DNA of 64,000 nt from contig SZOR01000032.1 of assembly GCA_030263275.1 (NCBI GenBank), positions 1-64,000 of the forward strand. Direction: 5' to 3'. Shown piece by piece: positions 49,162-58,158 of the stretch. The position numbers were made by a program, and so were the translations under genes. Within the stretch, counting starts at the first letter, position 1, and each line of letters starts with the position of its first letter. The notes beneath the pieces are model-generated. The model searched no databases. It was not told where the DNA came from and saw only the letters and a program-made list of their open reading frames with translations. Source of the stretch: DSNY01 sp016861185 (GTDB lineage: Bacteria; Pseudomonadota; Gammaproteobacteria; Burkholderiales; Burkholderiaceae_F).

Positions 49162-49854
49162 CTAGAGCGCGAGCTTCAGGCCGATCGTCAGCTGCTTGGC
49201 GCGCGCGCTGTTGGTCTGCACGGCCCACGAGACATCGACGAAGAGCTTCTCGGGACGCAGCGCGTAGCGCGCAGCGACGCCGAGCCAGGCCGCTTCGTGG
49301 TCATCGCCGTAGATCTCCGCGCCAACGTCGAGTCCGCTTTCGCTCGTCCGCTCGAGCGCGAGCGCCCAGGTCGTCGAGGTCAGCCGCTCGGCCTGCGAGC
49401 GGCTCCAGCCCAGATTGGCGTGCCAAAGCAGGTGCTTCGCCACAGGCGACGACACGACCGCAGCCAGCGCCGTGCTGTCGTGCTCGAAGCTTCCGCCCGG
49501 CGCCTTGGCGCCGCCGATCGAATAAGCGAGCGTGACGCCCGTCCGGTCGTCGCCGAGTTCGCGCAGCCAGGTCTTACCGGACAGGGCCGCCGCGGTGAAC
49601 CGGTCGGATTCCACCTTGGTCCGCCCGCCGCCCGCAGCCAATTGCGTACGAAAGCCGACGCCGCACCCCGGCTGGACCCACCAGCCGGTTTCCTTCGGCG
49701 CGTCGCCGGCCGTCTGCCGCAGCGCGTACGTCTCCAGTTCGCATTCGCCAGCGGCGAGCACGCCGGCGTCTTCGGTCGCGAAGGGACGGCCGGCGATCAC
49801 CGGCGACGCGGCCAGCGCAAGGAGTACGCCGGCGAACACGGTGGACTTGCGCAT
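49162..49854 (-). CDS. Exported probable outer-membrane protein
   Basis: 230 aa. Signal peptide 1-21 (cleavage VIA-G), then GRPFATEDAGVLAAGECELET, an opening seen in a group of outer-membrane proteins of unknown role, often near metal-response genes. Alternating strands continue to an aromatic/hydrophobic C-terminus ending LKLAL, consistent with a beta-barrel. It carries two cysteines (ECELE, GCGVG). Confidence 0.75.
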   Translation of the reverse strand: MRKSTVFAGVLLALAASPVIAGRPFATEDAGVLAAGECELETYALRQTAGDAPKETGWWVQPGCGVGFRTQLAAGGGRTKVESDRFTAAALSGKTWLRELGDDRTGVTLAYSIGGAKAPGGSFEHDSTALAAVVSSPVAKHLLWHANLGWSRSQAERLTSTTWALALERTSESGLDVGAEIYGDDHEAAWLGVAARYALRPEKLFVDVSWAVQTNSARAKQLTIGLKLAL

Positions 49855-49927
49855 GGATCGGAGCGGACGGATCAGACCAAGCGAGTACGCGCGAAGCTAC
49901 GCGCCGGATGTCCGGCGGGGACGCCGC

Positions 49928-50593
49928 TCAGAACCGGTACGACAGACCGAGCGACAGCACCGGATACGCCTTGAAGTCGTCGACGGCGTTGCGGAACTGA
50001 ACTTCCTCGGCGCGCAGGTCGTTCTGAAGCTGACTGCAGGCGGGCGCGGGCAGCGAAGGCCCGCAGGTGCCCGTCAGGCTGGCGCGCGTCTTCTGGAACA
50101 TCACGCCGAGATCGACCGTCGCGCCGAAACCCGCCGCGCCGCGCGGCGCCGAACCCCAGCCGATGCCCAGGTAGGGGCTCGTCTTGTCGAAGCGCACGCG
50201 ACCGTCGAGCGTGCCGACATCGGCCGAGTTGTAGGGCACGCCGTTGATCTCGATCGTGCTGCCGTCGCCGCGGCCGGTGAAATCGAAACGGTTGTCGTTG
50301 TAGGCCACACCCGCCGAGATGCGGAAGCTCCCCGCGAACGGGTGCAGGTCCGCGAGTGCGAACGCAGTTCCGAACTTGAGCTTGGCGTCGTAGCGGATGC
50401 CCGATTCGGTCTGATCGCGCGACAGCGATCCGCCGTTGGCCCACAGACGGGTGGCGAAGCGCTCCGTCAGCGGCACGGCGATCTCCGCGCCCAGCCCCGT
50501 CGTGCCGCCCTTCGCGGCGATCGTTTGCGCCGCGACCGGCGCGGCGGCCGTGACCAGCAGCGCGGCGAGCGCCGCGCGCATGCGTGTTTGCAT
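49928..50593 (-). CDS. Outer-membrane beta-barrel protein (OmpW/OmpA-like porin fold)
   Basis: 221 aa. Signal peptide 1-22 (VAA-Q), then GGTTGLGAEIAVPLTERFAT, repeated amphipathic strands (PYLGIGWGSAPRG, GATVDLGVMFQKTR) and a C-terminal aromatic LSYRF, the beta-barrel sorting signal. Function unknown. GGGAGG Shine-Dalgarno. It may be co-regulated with the neighbouring outer-membrane gene. Confidence 0.8.
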   Translation of the reverse strand: MQTRMRAALAALLVTAAAPVAAQTIAAKGGTTGLGAEIAVPLTERFATRLWANGGSLSRDQTESGIRYDAKLKFGTAFALADLHPFAGSFRISAGVAYNDNRFDFTGRGDGSTIEINGVPYNSADVGTLDGRVRFDKTSPYLGIGWGSAPRGAAGFGATVDLGVMFQKTRASLTGTCGPSLPAPACSQLQNDLRAEEVQFRNAVDDFKAYPVLSLGLSYRF

Positions 50594-50640
50594 CGTCGAT
50601 CCTCCCTCGTGCGAAGCGCCGCGCGAAGGCGGCGCGGCCG

Positions 50641-51654
50641 TCATGGGCCGTCGAGCACGATAGAGACGCACACGGCCGCGTGATCCGGAAAGATGCGACT
50701 CAAGTCCGTCCCATTTGGGTCGGCGCCCGCGGGCGCGACGCGGCGGCGCTCGAGCAGATGGTCGGCGAGGATCTCGACCGCCGCGACATGCCCGATCGCG
50801 TGCTTCGACTGCGCGACGAACTCCTCGGACACCAGCACGTGGTCGATCCGCTCGGGCTCGCCGCCGTGCAGGATCGTGTAGGCCACGTCGCGTCCGCGCC
50901 CCGGTGCGGGACGGCGCACGACGTCGAGCGCGTCGAACAGCATGCAATCGCGCTGCGGGCGATCCTCGGGCTTCCACGAAGTGTCAGCGACGATCTGCGT
51001 GGTCACCGCGGCAGGCGCGTCGTTGAAATCGCCGGCGACGACGAGCGGCGCACGCGAACGGCGCGTCGCATCGACGACCAGCCGGCGCACCGCCGCGGCT
51101 TCGGCGCCGCGGATGATCAGCGAACGAAGCTGCGCGCGCGCCTCGGCGTTCGGATCGTCGCGGTCTTCGCCGTCGACGAATTCGGGGCGGCGCGACTTCA
51201 GATGAAGGTTCAGCAGCGTCAGCGTGGCGCCGTTACCCAGCGGCACGGTCGCGCGCAGCAGCGGTCGCGAGAACTGCGCGTGTTCGCCGCGTTCTGGCAC
51301 CGGCACGGCGCAGCCCGGCGGCAGATCGGCGATCGACTCGATGCGCGGCTGCCATGGCTGCCGCCAGATCAGTCCGAGCCGCGGCTTCGTATTGTTCTCG
51401 TCGGCCAGCGGCACGGCGAAGCCGAAAGTGCGCCCGCGGCTCGTCGTCTGCCGAACGACGTCCGACAGCGCCTGTTCGTGGAAGACCTCCTGCACCAGCA
51501 CGAAGTCGGCCGCGAGTCGGTCGAGCAGCGTGGCGAGCCACTGCGTCTTCGCGATGTACTCGTCGGGCGTGTACGGCGCGCAGCCCTCGTACGTGCGCCG
51601 CCCGGCGAGCGCGAGGTTCAGGCAGTTGATCGTCGCGATGCGCAGGGGGTTCAC
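50641..51654 (-). CDS. Endonuclease/exonuclease/phosphatase family protein
   Basis: 337 aa of the EEP (DNase I-like) fold: N-terminal MNPLRIATINCLNL (Asn/metal), VLVQEVFHE (Glu), TLLNLHLKSRR (His), VAGDFNDAP (Asp-x-Asn) and the terminal PDHAAVCVS (catalytic Asp-His). Substrate could be nucleic acid or a phosphoester. No signal peptide. Start is GTG at 51654, 4 bp after the VOC remnant. Confidence 0.88.
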   Translation of the reverse strand: MNPLRIATINCLNLALAGRRTYEGCAPYTPDEYIAKTQWLATLLDRLAADFVLVQEVFHEQALSDVVRQTTSRGRTFGFAVPLADENNTKPRLGLIWRQPWQPRIESIADLPPGCAVPVPERGEHAQFSRPLLRATVPLGNGATLTLLNLHLKSRRPEFVDGEDRDDPNAEARAQLRSLIIRGAEAAAVRRLVVDATRRSRAPLVVAGDFNDAPAAVTTQIVADTSWKPEDRPQRDCMLFDALDVVRRPAPGRGRDVAYTILHGGEPERIDHVLVSEEFVAQSKHAIGHVAAVEILADHLLERRRVAPAGADPNGTDLSRIFPDHAAVCVSIVLDGP

Positions 51655-51658
51655 TCGA

Positions 51659-51948
51659 TCAAGCGGCGGCGCCCGGCCTGCGTTCTTCCATCAGCGCAAG
51701 CAGGTTGTTATCGGGGTCCCTGAAAAAAGCCATCCACAGCTCGTGATCGGGCATCCTGGCGACGAGGTGCGGCGGCTGCTCGAAGTACACGCCGTTGGTC
51801 TTCAGCGTCGCCGCCGTCGCGTCGATGCCCGCCACGCGCAGGTAGATGCAGAACGCCGCGTGCCCCGGGCCGCGCGGCTCGTGCCCGCCTTCGAGCATCA
51901 GGCGTGCAACGCGATCTGGCCGATGCGGCCGAGCCCCGTGGCGTTCAT
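51659..51948 (-). pseudogene. VOC/glyoxalase-family gene with internal deletion and frameshift
   Basis: The 3' part (51659-51898) encodes a good VOC C-terminal half: MLEGGHEPRGPGHAAFCIYL, then VAGIDATAATLKTNGVYF, PHLVARMPDHELWMAFFRD, PDNNLLALMEE. The usual N-terminal half is reduced to MNATGLGRIGQIALHA from ATG 51948, which stops at 51898-51900 and is out of frame with the rest. About 40 codons of the first beta-alpha-beta unit are missing. The enzyme cannot have a complete metal site. A start at 51898 could still make a 79-aa fragment. Confidence 0.75.
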
Positions 51949-51952
51949 CGCC

Positions 51953-52381
51953 TCACTCCTCGCTCTCGTCGAAGCGCGGCTTGCGAACGAACCCGCGCGC
52001 CTCGGCGCCGCCCTGGTAGCCGCCCGGCCTGCGCGGGCGCTCGGCGTAGCCGCGTTCGCCGCCCATCCGCGGGCGCGGCGCGGCGACTTCCATCAACTGG
52101 ATCACGAGCCGCAACGCCTTGTTGACCGAAGCGTCGCCGCGGAACACGCGCGCCACGTCCGGGTCGAGCGTCACCGTGAAGCCGCGCGCGTGGCTGTCCT
52201 CGCCGCGCGCGCGCTTCGGTCGCTGCACGCGCTGGTACGGGTCGCCATAGGCTTCGCGCGGCGGGCCCGGCGGTCGGGTGCGCGTCGCACCGCCCGCTTC
52301 GTCGCGGCGGAAGGGCTTGCGCGGCGGCCGATCGTCGCGTGCACCGCGCGCCGCGCCGCCCTTGTTTGCGAACTTCTTCAT
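51953..52381 (-). CDS. Hypothetical basic, low-complexity protein
   Basis: 142 aa, very rich in Arg, Gly, Pro and Lys (MKKFANKGGAARGARDD at the start, RGYAERPRRPGGYQGG near the end). A short ordered centre is TVTLDPDVARVFRGDASVN followed by KALRLVIQLMEV. Probably disordered apart from this, and perhaps RNA-binding. No named family. It sits 4 bp upstream of the VOC remnant, same strand. Confidence 0.6.
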   Translation of the reverse strand: MKKFANKGGAARGARDDRPPRKPFRRDEAGGATRTRPPGPPREAYGDPYQRVQRPKRARGEDSHARGFTVTLDPDVARVFRGDASVNKALRLVIQLMEVAAPRPRMGGERGYAERPRRPGGYQGGAEARGFVRKPRFDESEE

Positions 52382-52436
52382 GTCCGACCTCGTCTGCGCA
52401 GCGCGCGTCAGGCGCAACTGTAGCGCGACCCGCCAG

Positions 52437-52468
52437 AAAAAACGCCGCCGCCCTGGCGGGCGGCGGCG
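52437..52468 (-). terminator. Intrinsic terminator after fadD
   Basis: Stem CGCCGCCGCC (52443-52452) / GGCGGCGGCG (52459-52468), with an A-run on the plus strand (52437-52442) that reads as six Ts on the minus strand. It starts 21 bp past the fadD stop. Confidence 0.88.
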
Positions 52469-52489
52469 TCCATGCGCAGGCGCGAACGG

Positions 52490-54181
52490 CTACGCGGCCT
52501 TTTTCTGGTCGCGCAGCTCGCGCCGCAGGATCTTGCCGACGTTGGTCTTCGGCAGGTCGGTGCGGAACTCGATGTACTTGGGCTTCTTGTAGCCGGTCAG
52601 GTTCTCCTTGCAGAACTCCTGCAGGTCGCGCTCGGTGAGCGCCGGGTCCTTCTTCACGACGAAGAGCTTGACCGCCTCGCCCGAATGCTCGTCGGGCACG
52701 CCGACCGCCGCGCATTCGAGCACGCCCGGATGCATCGCGATCACGCCTTCGATCTCGTTCGGGTACACGTTGAAGCCCGACACCAGGATCATGTCCTTCT
52801 TGCGATCGACGATCTTGGTGTAGCCCTCGGCGTCCATGATGCCGATGTCGCCGGTGCGGAAGAAGCCATCCGGCGTCATCACCTTCGCGGTCTCGTCCGG
52901 GCGGTTCCAATAGCCCGCCATCACCTGCGGCCCGCGGATCGCGATCTCGCCGGTCGCGCCCACCGGCAGCTTGTTGCCGGCGTCGTCGAGGATCGCGATC
53001 TCGGTCGACGGCACCGGCAGCCCGATGGTTCCGGTGAACTTGTCGGTATCCGAGCGGTTCGCGGTGGCCACCGGCGAGGTCTCCGACAGTCCGTAGCCTT
53101 CCGCGATCGGGCAGCCGGTCACCTTCAGCCAGCGCTGCGCGACCGCCTCCTGCACCGCCATGCCGCCGCCCGCGGTCAGGATCAGCCGCGAGAAGTCGAG
53201 CTTCTTGAAGTCCTCGTTGTTCAGCAGCGCGTTGAACAGCGTATTGACCGCCGGGAAGACGTGGAACTTGTATTTCGACAGTTCCTTGACGAAGCCGGGG
53301 ATGTCGCGCGGGTTCGGAATCAGCAGGCACTGCCCCCCGATGCGCATCGACATCATCGCGCACACCGTCAGCGCGAAGATGTGATACAGCGGCAGCGCGG
53401 TCACGGTGAGCGGATACTCGCCGGGCTTGAGCTTCTTCAGCGCCGGCTGGTACCACGCCTCACACTGCAGCATGTTGGCGATGATGTTGCGGTGGAGCAG
53501 CGTCGCGCCCTTGCTCACGCCGGTCGTGCCGCCGGTGTACTGCAGGAAAGCGACGTCGTCGTGGCCGACTTCGACCGCCTTCAGCGTCATCCGATGGCCG
53601 TCGGCGAGCACCTCGAGGAAGCGCTGCGCGCTCGGCAGCGAGTACTCGGGCACCATCTTCTTCACGTTGCGCACGACGAAGTTGACCAGCAGGCCCTTGA
53701 CGAAGCCGAGCATGTCGCCCATCGCGCAGACGACCACGGTCTTGGTCGGCACCTTGTCGAGCACCTGCTGCAGCGTGGTGGCGAAGTTCTCTAGGATGAA
53801 GATCGCGTCGGCGCCCGAGTCCTTCAGTTGATGCTCCAGTTCGCGCGGCGTGTACAGCGGATTGACGTTGACGACGGTGCAGCCCGCGCGCAGCACGCCG
53901 CACAGCACGACCGGGTATTGCAGGACGTTGGGCAGCATGATCGCGACGCGCTTGCCCTTGCCGAAGCCCTTGCTCTGCAGCCAGGCGCCGATCGCGGCCG
54001 ACTGCTCGTCGAGCTGGCGGTAGGTCAGCGTCGCGCCCATGCAGGTGTAGGCCGGCAGCGCGCTGTACTTCTTGAACGCCTCGTCGAGCAACTGCACGAG
54101 CGACTTGTACTGGTTGTAGTCGATGTCCGCGGGCACGCCCGGCGGATAGTGCTTCAACCAGAAGCGGTCGTTGGCTCCCAT
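52490..54181 (-). CDS. fadD: Long-chain-fatty-acid-CoA ligase
   Basis: 563-aa adenylate-forming enzyme activating fatty acids to acyl-CoA. P-loop-like LQYTGGTTGVSKGATL, GYGLSETSPVA, FFRTGDIGIMDAEGY, DRKKDMILVSGFNVYP and the catalytic Lys near KTNVGKILRRELR. The FadD pattern (KYSALPAYTCMG... start) and length fit the E. coli-type enzyme. Start at ATG 54181, after GAAGGAG. Confidence 0.95.
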   Translation of the reverse strand: MGANDRFWLKHYPPGVPADIDYNQYKSLVQLLDEAFKKYSALPAYTCMGATLTYRQLDEQSAAIGAWLQSKGFGKGKRVAIMLPNVLQYPVVLCGVLRAGCTVVNVNPLYTPRELEHQLKDSGADAIFILENFATTLQQVLDKVPTKTVVVCAMGDMLGFVKGLLVNFVVRNVKKMVPEYSLPSAQRFLEVLADGHRMTLKAVEVGHDDVAFLQYTGGTTGVSKGATLLHRNIIANMLQCEAWYQPALKKLKPGEYPLTVTALPLYHIFALTVCAMMSMRIGGQCLLIPNPRDIPGFVKELSKYKFHVFPAVNTLFNALLNNEDFKKLDFSRLILTAGGGMAVQEAVAQRWLKVTGCPIAEGYGLSETSPVATANRSDTDKFTGTIGLPVPSTEIAILDDAGNKLPVGATGEIAIRGPQVMAGYWNRPDETAKVMTPDGFFRTGDIGIMDAEGYTKIVDRKKDMILVSGFNVYPNEIEGVIAMHPGVLECAAVGVPDEHSGEAVKLFVVKKDPALTERDLQEFCKENLTGYKKPKYIEFRTDLPKTNVGKILRRELRDQKKAA

Positions 54182-54355
54182 CAATGTCTCCTTCCTCGTT
54201 ATGTCTTCTGTCCGCGCGACCCGTTGCGGGCGGGGCGCGCCGATGATAGCCGGCGGCGCCCGGCTTGCGTTTGCGGCAGGGGTCCGGCCATGCGCGCGGA
54301 CACACTCGCGTAAACCCTGAGTTCTCGCGGCGATGCGAGCCCCCGGGCGCGGCGG

Positions 54356-55474
54356 TCAACCGCGCCGGGCGCCGACGGCCGCCGTCGCATCGGCCGCGGA
54401 CGGCGCGAGCGCGCGCAGTTCGGCCTCGCGTTCGGCCTTGGCAAGCGCAGCGAGCCGCCTGACCTCGGCGTAGAAGCGGCGCAGGTCGCCGCCCTGCTGC
54501 TCGAGCATCGCTTCGAAGGCGGGCACGAGATCGTGGTACGCGCCGACCGCGGCCAGATGGGCGTTGCCGAGCGCCTGCGCGAAGAAGCGGTCGTAGCCCG
54601 CCCAGCCGTCCCAGCGCGTTTCCTTGAGGCGCGCGTATTCGCGCTGCAGGTCCGCGAAGATCGCGCGCTTGCGCTCGCGCTTTTCCGCGTCGGTTCCGTG
54701 CGCGTAGGCTTCGTCGAGCCGCCGCCGGTGCGCGAGCAGCAGCCCGACGAAGTCCGCGCGGCGCGCCTCGAAGCGCGCGTACTCGGCGCGCAGCTTGTCG
54801 TCGCCGTGCGCGGCCAGCCAGCGGCGCACGCCGATGCGCTCGACCGCGGTGGCGAAGCTCTCGTTGAACACCGTGTCGTCCTTCACGTAGACGACCTGAT
54901 GCGCCAGCTCGTGGAAGATCATCCGCGCGAGTTCCCCGTCGGGATAGCCGATGAAGGTGTTCAGCAGCGGATCGCCGCCCAACCAGTCCATCCAGCCGAG
55001 CGTCGAGTACGCTGGCACCGGCCCGACGTGAACGTCGTAGCCCTCGGCGTGCAGCTCGGCCGCCAGCGCCTGCGCGTCGTCGCGGTCGAAGTAACCGCGA
55101 TACGACGCGCAGCCGAACAGCGGATAGCACCAGGTCTTCAGTCGCAGCGACAGCTCGGGCGCGGCGAACACGTTCCAGACGACCGCCGGCCGCTTCAGGT
55201 CGGCGTACGCGGTGTAGCTGCGATTGTCGGGCAGGCCCAGCTCGCTCGACGCGAACGCGCGGATCGCACGCGCGCGCTCGAGCCGCTGTTTGAGCGACGC
55301 CGGCGCGGCCGGGTCGGCGAGCCAGTCGTCGATCGGGCGCGCCGCCGCGAGCAGCGACAGGTGCCCGTGCGCGGCCTGCGCGTAGTAGCCGAACGTGCTG
55401 CAGCCGGCGCCGGCCGCCGCCAGCGCGGCCAGCGCGAGCGCTGCGCATGCGCGGCCGAGGTTCGTCCTGGGCAT
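54356..55474 (-). CDS. Exported zinc aminopeptidase-like lipoprotein
   Basis: 372 aa. N-terminal MPRTNLGRACAALALAALAA with lipobox AGC at C25, so likely membrane-anchored. HELAHQVVYVKDDTVFNESF supplies the HExxH zinc site with the downstream Glu (NESF). Matches the family of putative aminopeptidases (Pfam 10023 type). The ATG at 55474 gives the clean signal peptide; a GTG at 55498 adds eight residues. Confidence 0.82.
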   Translation of the reverse strand: MPRTNLGRACAALALAALAAAGAGCSTFGYYAQAAHGHLSLLAAARPIDDWLADPAAPASLKQRLERARAIRAFASSELGLPDNRSYTAYADLKRPAVVWNVFAAPELSLRLKTWCYPLFGCASYRGYFDRDDAQALAAELHAEGYDVHVGPVPAYSTLGWMDWLGGDPLLNTFIGYPDGELARMIFHELAHQVVYVKDDTVFNESFATAVERIGVRRWLAAHGDDKLRAEYARFEARRADFVGLLLAHRRRLDEAYAHGTDAEKRERKRAIFADLQREYARLKETRWDGWAGYDRFFAQALGNAHLAAVGAYHDLVPAFEAMLEQQGGDLRRFYAEVRRLAALAKAEREAELRALAPSAADATAAVGARRG

Positions 55475-55531
55475 CAGCTTGCGGAGCCGGGAAAGCACGG
55501 CGCCGATTCTGCCGCACGCAGGCGGCGTTGT

Positions 55532-57007
55532 TCAGGCGTGCGCGCGCAGCACCTGGACGCGGCGCAGCTTGCCGCTCCTGGGGTCGCGCTGCGGACCGGC
55601 GTGTTCGATCGAAACGCGCACGTGGCTGAGGCCCTGCGCGCCGAGGTGCGCGCGCAGCGCGTGCAACACGCGCCGGCCGCAGCCGCGTTCGCCGCCTCCC
55701 AGGCGAACGCCGAGCACGCCGGCGTCCGGCTGCACGAGCTGGAAATCGTTGACGCCCGCCTCGTCCTCCATCACCGTGCACAGCACGAGCGGCAGCAGTT
55801 TGACCGCGGCGCCGTCGGCGCGCGGATAGACGAGCACGTCGTCGTGCCGCCCTTCGACGGTCAGCGAAGGCAGCGCGCAGCCGCACGGGCAGGGGTCGCG
55901 GTCGAGCGTCACCGAGTCGCCCAGCGCGTAGCGGATCAGCGGCTGCACGCGGTTGACGAGGTTGGTCAGCAGGACCGTATGCGAAGGCACGCCGGGCGGC
56001 ACGGGGCGATGGCGCGCGTCGACCGGCTCCAGCACCACCCAGTCGGCGTTCAGATGCAGCCGCCCGTGCGCGCACTCCCAGCCGATCGACAGGAACTCGG
56101 AAGCGCCGTAGCCGCTGCGCACCGTGCAGCCGAACACGCGGGCAAGCCGCGCGCGCACGGGCGGCGGCAGGCACTCGCCACCGGTCCAGATCTCGCGCAG
56201 CGCAAGCCGCAGCCGGCCCGCCTCTTGTTCGTCGGCCAGCATTTCGGCGGCGGTCGGATAGGTCGCGAGCAGCGCCGGCTGGTAGGTGTTCAACTCGGCG
56301 ACGAGTCCCGCGACCGGCTGCAGCAGCGAAAACGCGCGGGTCGTCGGCGCGAGCCACGGATACAGCAGGACGAGCCGCCGCAGCGTCGCGATGCCGGCGA
56401 AGTGCCCGTCGATCGCCGCGACCAGCGCATAGCGCTGCGTCGGCGCCCAAGCGGCCGCTGCGCCGGCCGCGGCGTTGGCGGCGCGGAAGCGCAGCAGCTC
56501 GAGCGCGTCGTACACGGCGAGCGCGCGGCCGTCGTGAACGAAGTAGCCGGGCTCACCGAGCGTTCCGGAACTGCTCCACACCGCGTAGCGGCCGAGGAAA
56601 GGCCGGCCGATGCGACGCGGGTCGGCGACGAAGCGCGTGACGCCGCTGCGAGTCACTGCAGGATCGGTGGCGACCTCGTCGAAGTGTTCCATCAGCGCGC
56701 GCTTGTGCACGACCGGCAGCCGGTCGAGTCCGACCGTGCCGGTCGGCGGCAGGTCGCGATACAGCGCGCGGTAGTAGGGTGAATGAGCGCGCGCGAACTC
56801 GATCGTCGCGCGCAGCCGCGCGTCGCGCCGCGCGCCGATCTCCTCCGCCGGCAGCCGGCCGCCGAGCCAGGTCTCCCATCCGGCCTGCGCCGCGTAGAGC
56901 GGATCGACGAACGGGACCGCCGGCGCAACCCCGGACTCGATCCGGAGGGGCGGATCGGCACGGCGTCGCGAGCGTGACGCCTTCGCTGCGCTGAGATCCG
57001 GGTTCAT
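55532..57007 (-). CDS. PaaK-like adenylate-forming protein
   Basis: 491 aa of the phenylacetate-CoA ligase-like/CapK superfamily. AMP-binding WSSSGTLGEP at 144-153, TGGECLPPPVRARLARVF, GYGASEFLSIGWEC and LIRYALGDSV. A cysteine cluster DPCPCGC near residue 365 is typical of this branch. Substrate unknown. It lacks a carrier-protein or condensing partner nearby, so the product pathway is unclear. Confidence 0.85.
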   Translation of the reverse strand: MNPDLSAAKASRSRRRADPPLRIESGVAPAVPFVDPLYAAQAGWETWLGGRLPAEEIGARRDARLRATIEFARAHSPYYRALYRDLPPTGTVGLDRLPVVHKRALMEHFDEVATDPAVTRSGVTRFVADPRRIGRPFLGRYAVWSSSGTLGEPGYFVHDGRALAVYDALELLRFRAANAAAGAAAAWAPTQRYALVAAIDGHFAGIATLRRLVLLYPWLAPTTRAFSLLQPVAGLVAELNTYQPALLATYPTAAEMLADEQEAGRLRLALREIWTGGECLPPPVRARLARVFGCTVRSGYGASEFLSIGWECAHGRLHLNADWVVLEPVDARHRPVPPGVPSHTVLLTNLVNRVQPLIRYALGDSVTLDRDPCPCGCALPSLTVEGRHDDVLVYPRADGAAVKLLPLVLCTVMEDEAGVNDFQLVQPDAGVLGVRLGGGERGCGRRVLHALRAHLGAQGLSHVRVSIEHAGPQRDPRSGKLRRVQVLRAHA

Positions 57008-57206
57008 CGGGGCCTGCCTGATTCACCGCCCTGCATCCAGTCTGCTGCGCATCGACGCGCGCCGCCTATGCCGCATCGGCGCGATCGCCGACGGCCGCGC
57101 GATTCGGCTCCGAAACCCCGCGCCGAATTCACCGCGAAAGGCAGACCTTTTCTGCCTTTGTAGGAATCCGCCTGACACTACAGTGCAAGTGCGTCGGGAG
57201 GAAGCC

Positions 57207-57416
57207 ATGGCAACCAGCACTTTGCGCGACACACAGGCGGCCGAACTGGCCCAACGGCTCGACCCGATCACCTCGCGTCTGTGGATGCTGCGCGGCGGCG
57301 CAGCGGCGCTGCTCGCCGACCGGCTCGCCGCCGGAATCGTGCTCGCACCGCAGCCGCTCGCACACGACGACGAAGCCAAACTGCCGTCGATCGGCGCGGG
57401 CGTGCTGCTGCACTGA
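57207..57416 (+). CDS. Hypothetical 69-aa protein
   Basis: Small acidic/hydrophobic protein from ATG 57207, with GGAGG nearby (57198-57202). Contains LRDTQAAELAQRLDP and an Ala/Leu-rich helix. No family known. Lies alone between a divergent gene and hpf. Confidence 0.5.
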   Translation: MATSTLRDTQAAELAQRLDPITSRLWMLRGGAAALLADRLAAGIVLAPQPLAHDDEAKLPSIGAGVLLH

Positions 57417-57462
57417 CGCAGCGCCTTCCGCTTGCAGACTGGCACGGAGGCCGGCCGCGATC

Positions 57463-57476
57463 GTGACGCCGGTCAA
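57463..57476. promoter_or_regulatory. FNR-type dyad upstream of the HPF gene (GTGAC-GCCG-GTCAA)
   Basis: GTGAC (57463-57467) N4 GTCAA (57472-57476): 9 of 10 positions match TTGAC-N4-GTCAA. It lies 70 bp before the start. A GAGAAT -10-like box at 57499-57504 would place the site near -41, a class II position. Confidence 0.5.
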
Positions 57477-57539
57477 GGCGGTGCGCGTTCGCGTGCCGAG
57501 AATGACTCATGGGATCGTCCCCGGACAGAAGGAGGTTCC

Positions 57540-58067
57540 ATGAGACTTCCGGTGCAGATCACCTTCCGCGACATGGACCGTTCGCCCGCGCTCGAGGCGG
57601 CGATCCGCGAGAAGACCGACAAACTCGAGCGCGTGACGCCGGATCTGGTCGCCTGCCGCGTCACCATCGCGCAGGAAGCGCGCCACCAGCACCAGGGCCG
57701 CGCGATCTCGGTGCGGCTCGACATCACGACGCGCGGCAAGGAGTTCGCGTTCACGCGCAAGCACCACGAAGATGCCTTCGTCGCCGCGCGCGATGCGTTC
57801 GACGCGGCGCGCCGCGTGCTGCAGGACGAACTGCACCAGCGCCGCGGCGACGTCAAGCAGCACGCGCCGACGCAGCGCGGCGTGGTCGCGCGCGTCGACG
57901 AACGCGGCGGTTTCGGCTTCATCGAGGCCGACGACGGTCGCGAGCTGTACTTCTCAAGAGAGAACGTCGTGCATCCCGACTTCGACCGCCTGCGAATCGG
58001 CACGCGCGTCGAGTTCCTCGAAGAAGCCGGCGCCGAAGGCCCGCAGGCGAAGCGCGTGCACGCCTGA
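57540..58067 (+). CDS. HPF/RaiA-family ribosome-associated protein with cold-shock-like C-terminus
   Basis: 175 aa. N-terminal HPF/YfiA domain (about 1-105): QITFRDMDRSPALEAAIREK and DITTRGKEFAFTRKHHEDAF, which binds idle 70S/30S ribosomes. The C-terminal domain (112-175) is cold-shock-like: RGVVARVDERGGFGFIEADD with ELYFSRENVV, an RNA-binding beta-barrel pattern. This combination replaces the usual long-HPF dimerisation domain. AAGGAGG Shine-Dalgarno; FNR-type dyad upstream. Confidence 0.85.
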   Translation: MRLPVQITFRDMDRSPALEAAIREKTDKLERVTPDLVACRVTIAQEARHQHQGRAISVRLDITTRGKEFAFTRKHHEDAFVAARDAFDAARRVLQDELHQRRGDVKQHAPTQRGVVARVDERGGFGFIEADDGRELYFSRENVVHPDFDRLRIGTRVEFLEEAGAEGPQAKRVHA

Positions 58068-58158
58068 GCGCGGTGCCGGCGAGGAAGTTAACCGCGATCA
58101 AACCGGCGGCGCGCGCCGCGCGTAGGGTAGGCGCAGGCAGCGAACGCAGGAGAACGGG

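Noticed and set aside
53460..56450. A 996-codon open frame antisense to or out of frame with fadD, the aminopeptidase and the PaaK-like gene
   Set aside because: Low-complexity Arg/Ala sequence without domains, overlapping three real genes in another frame.
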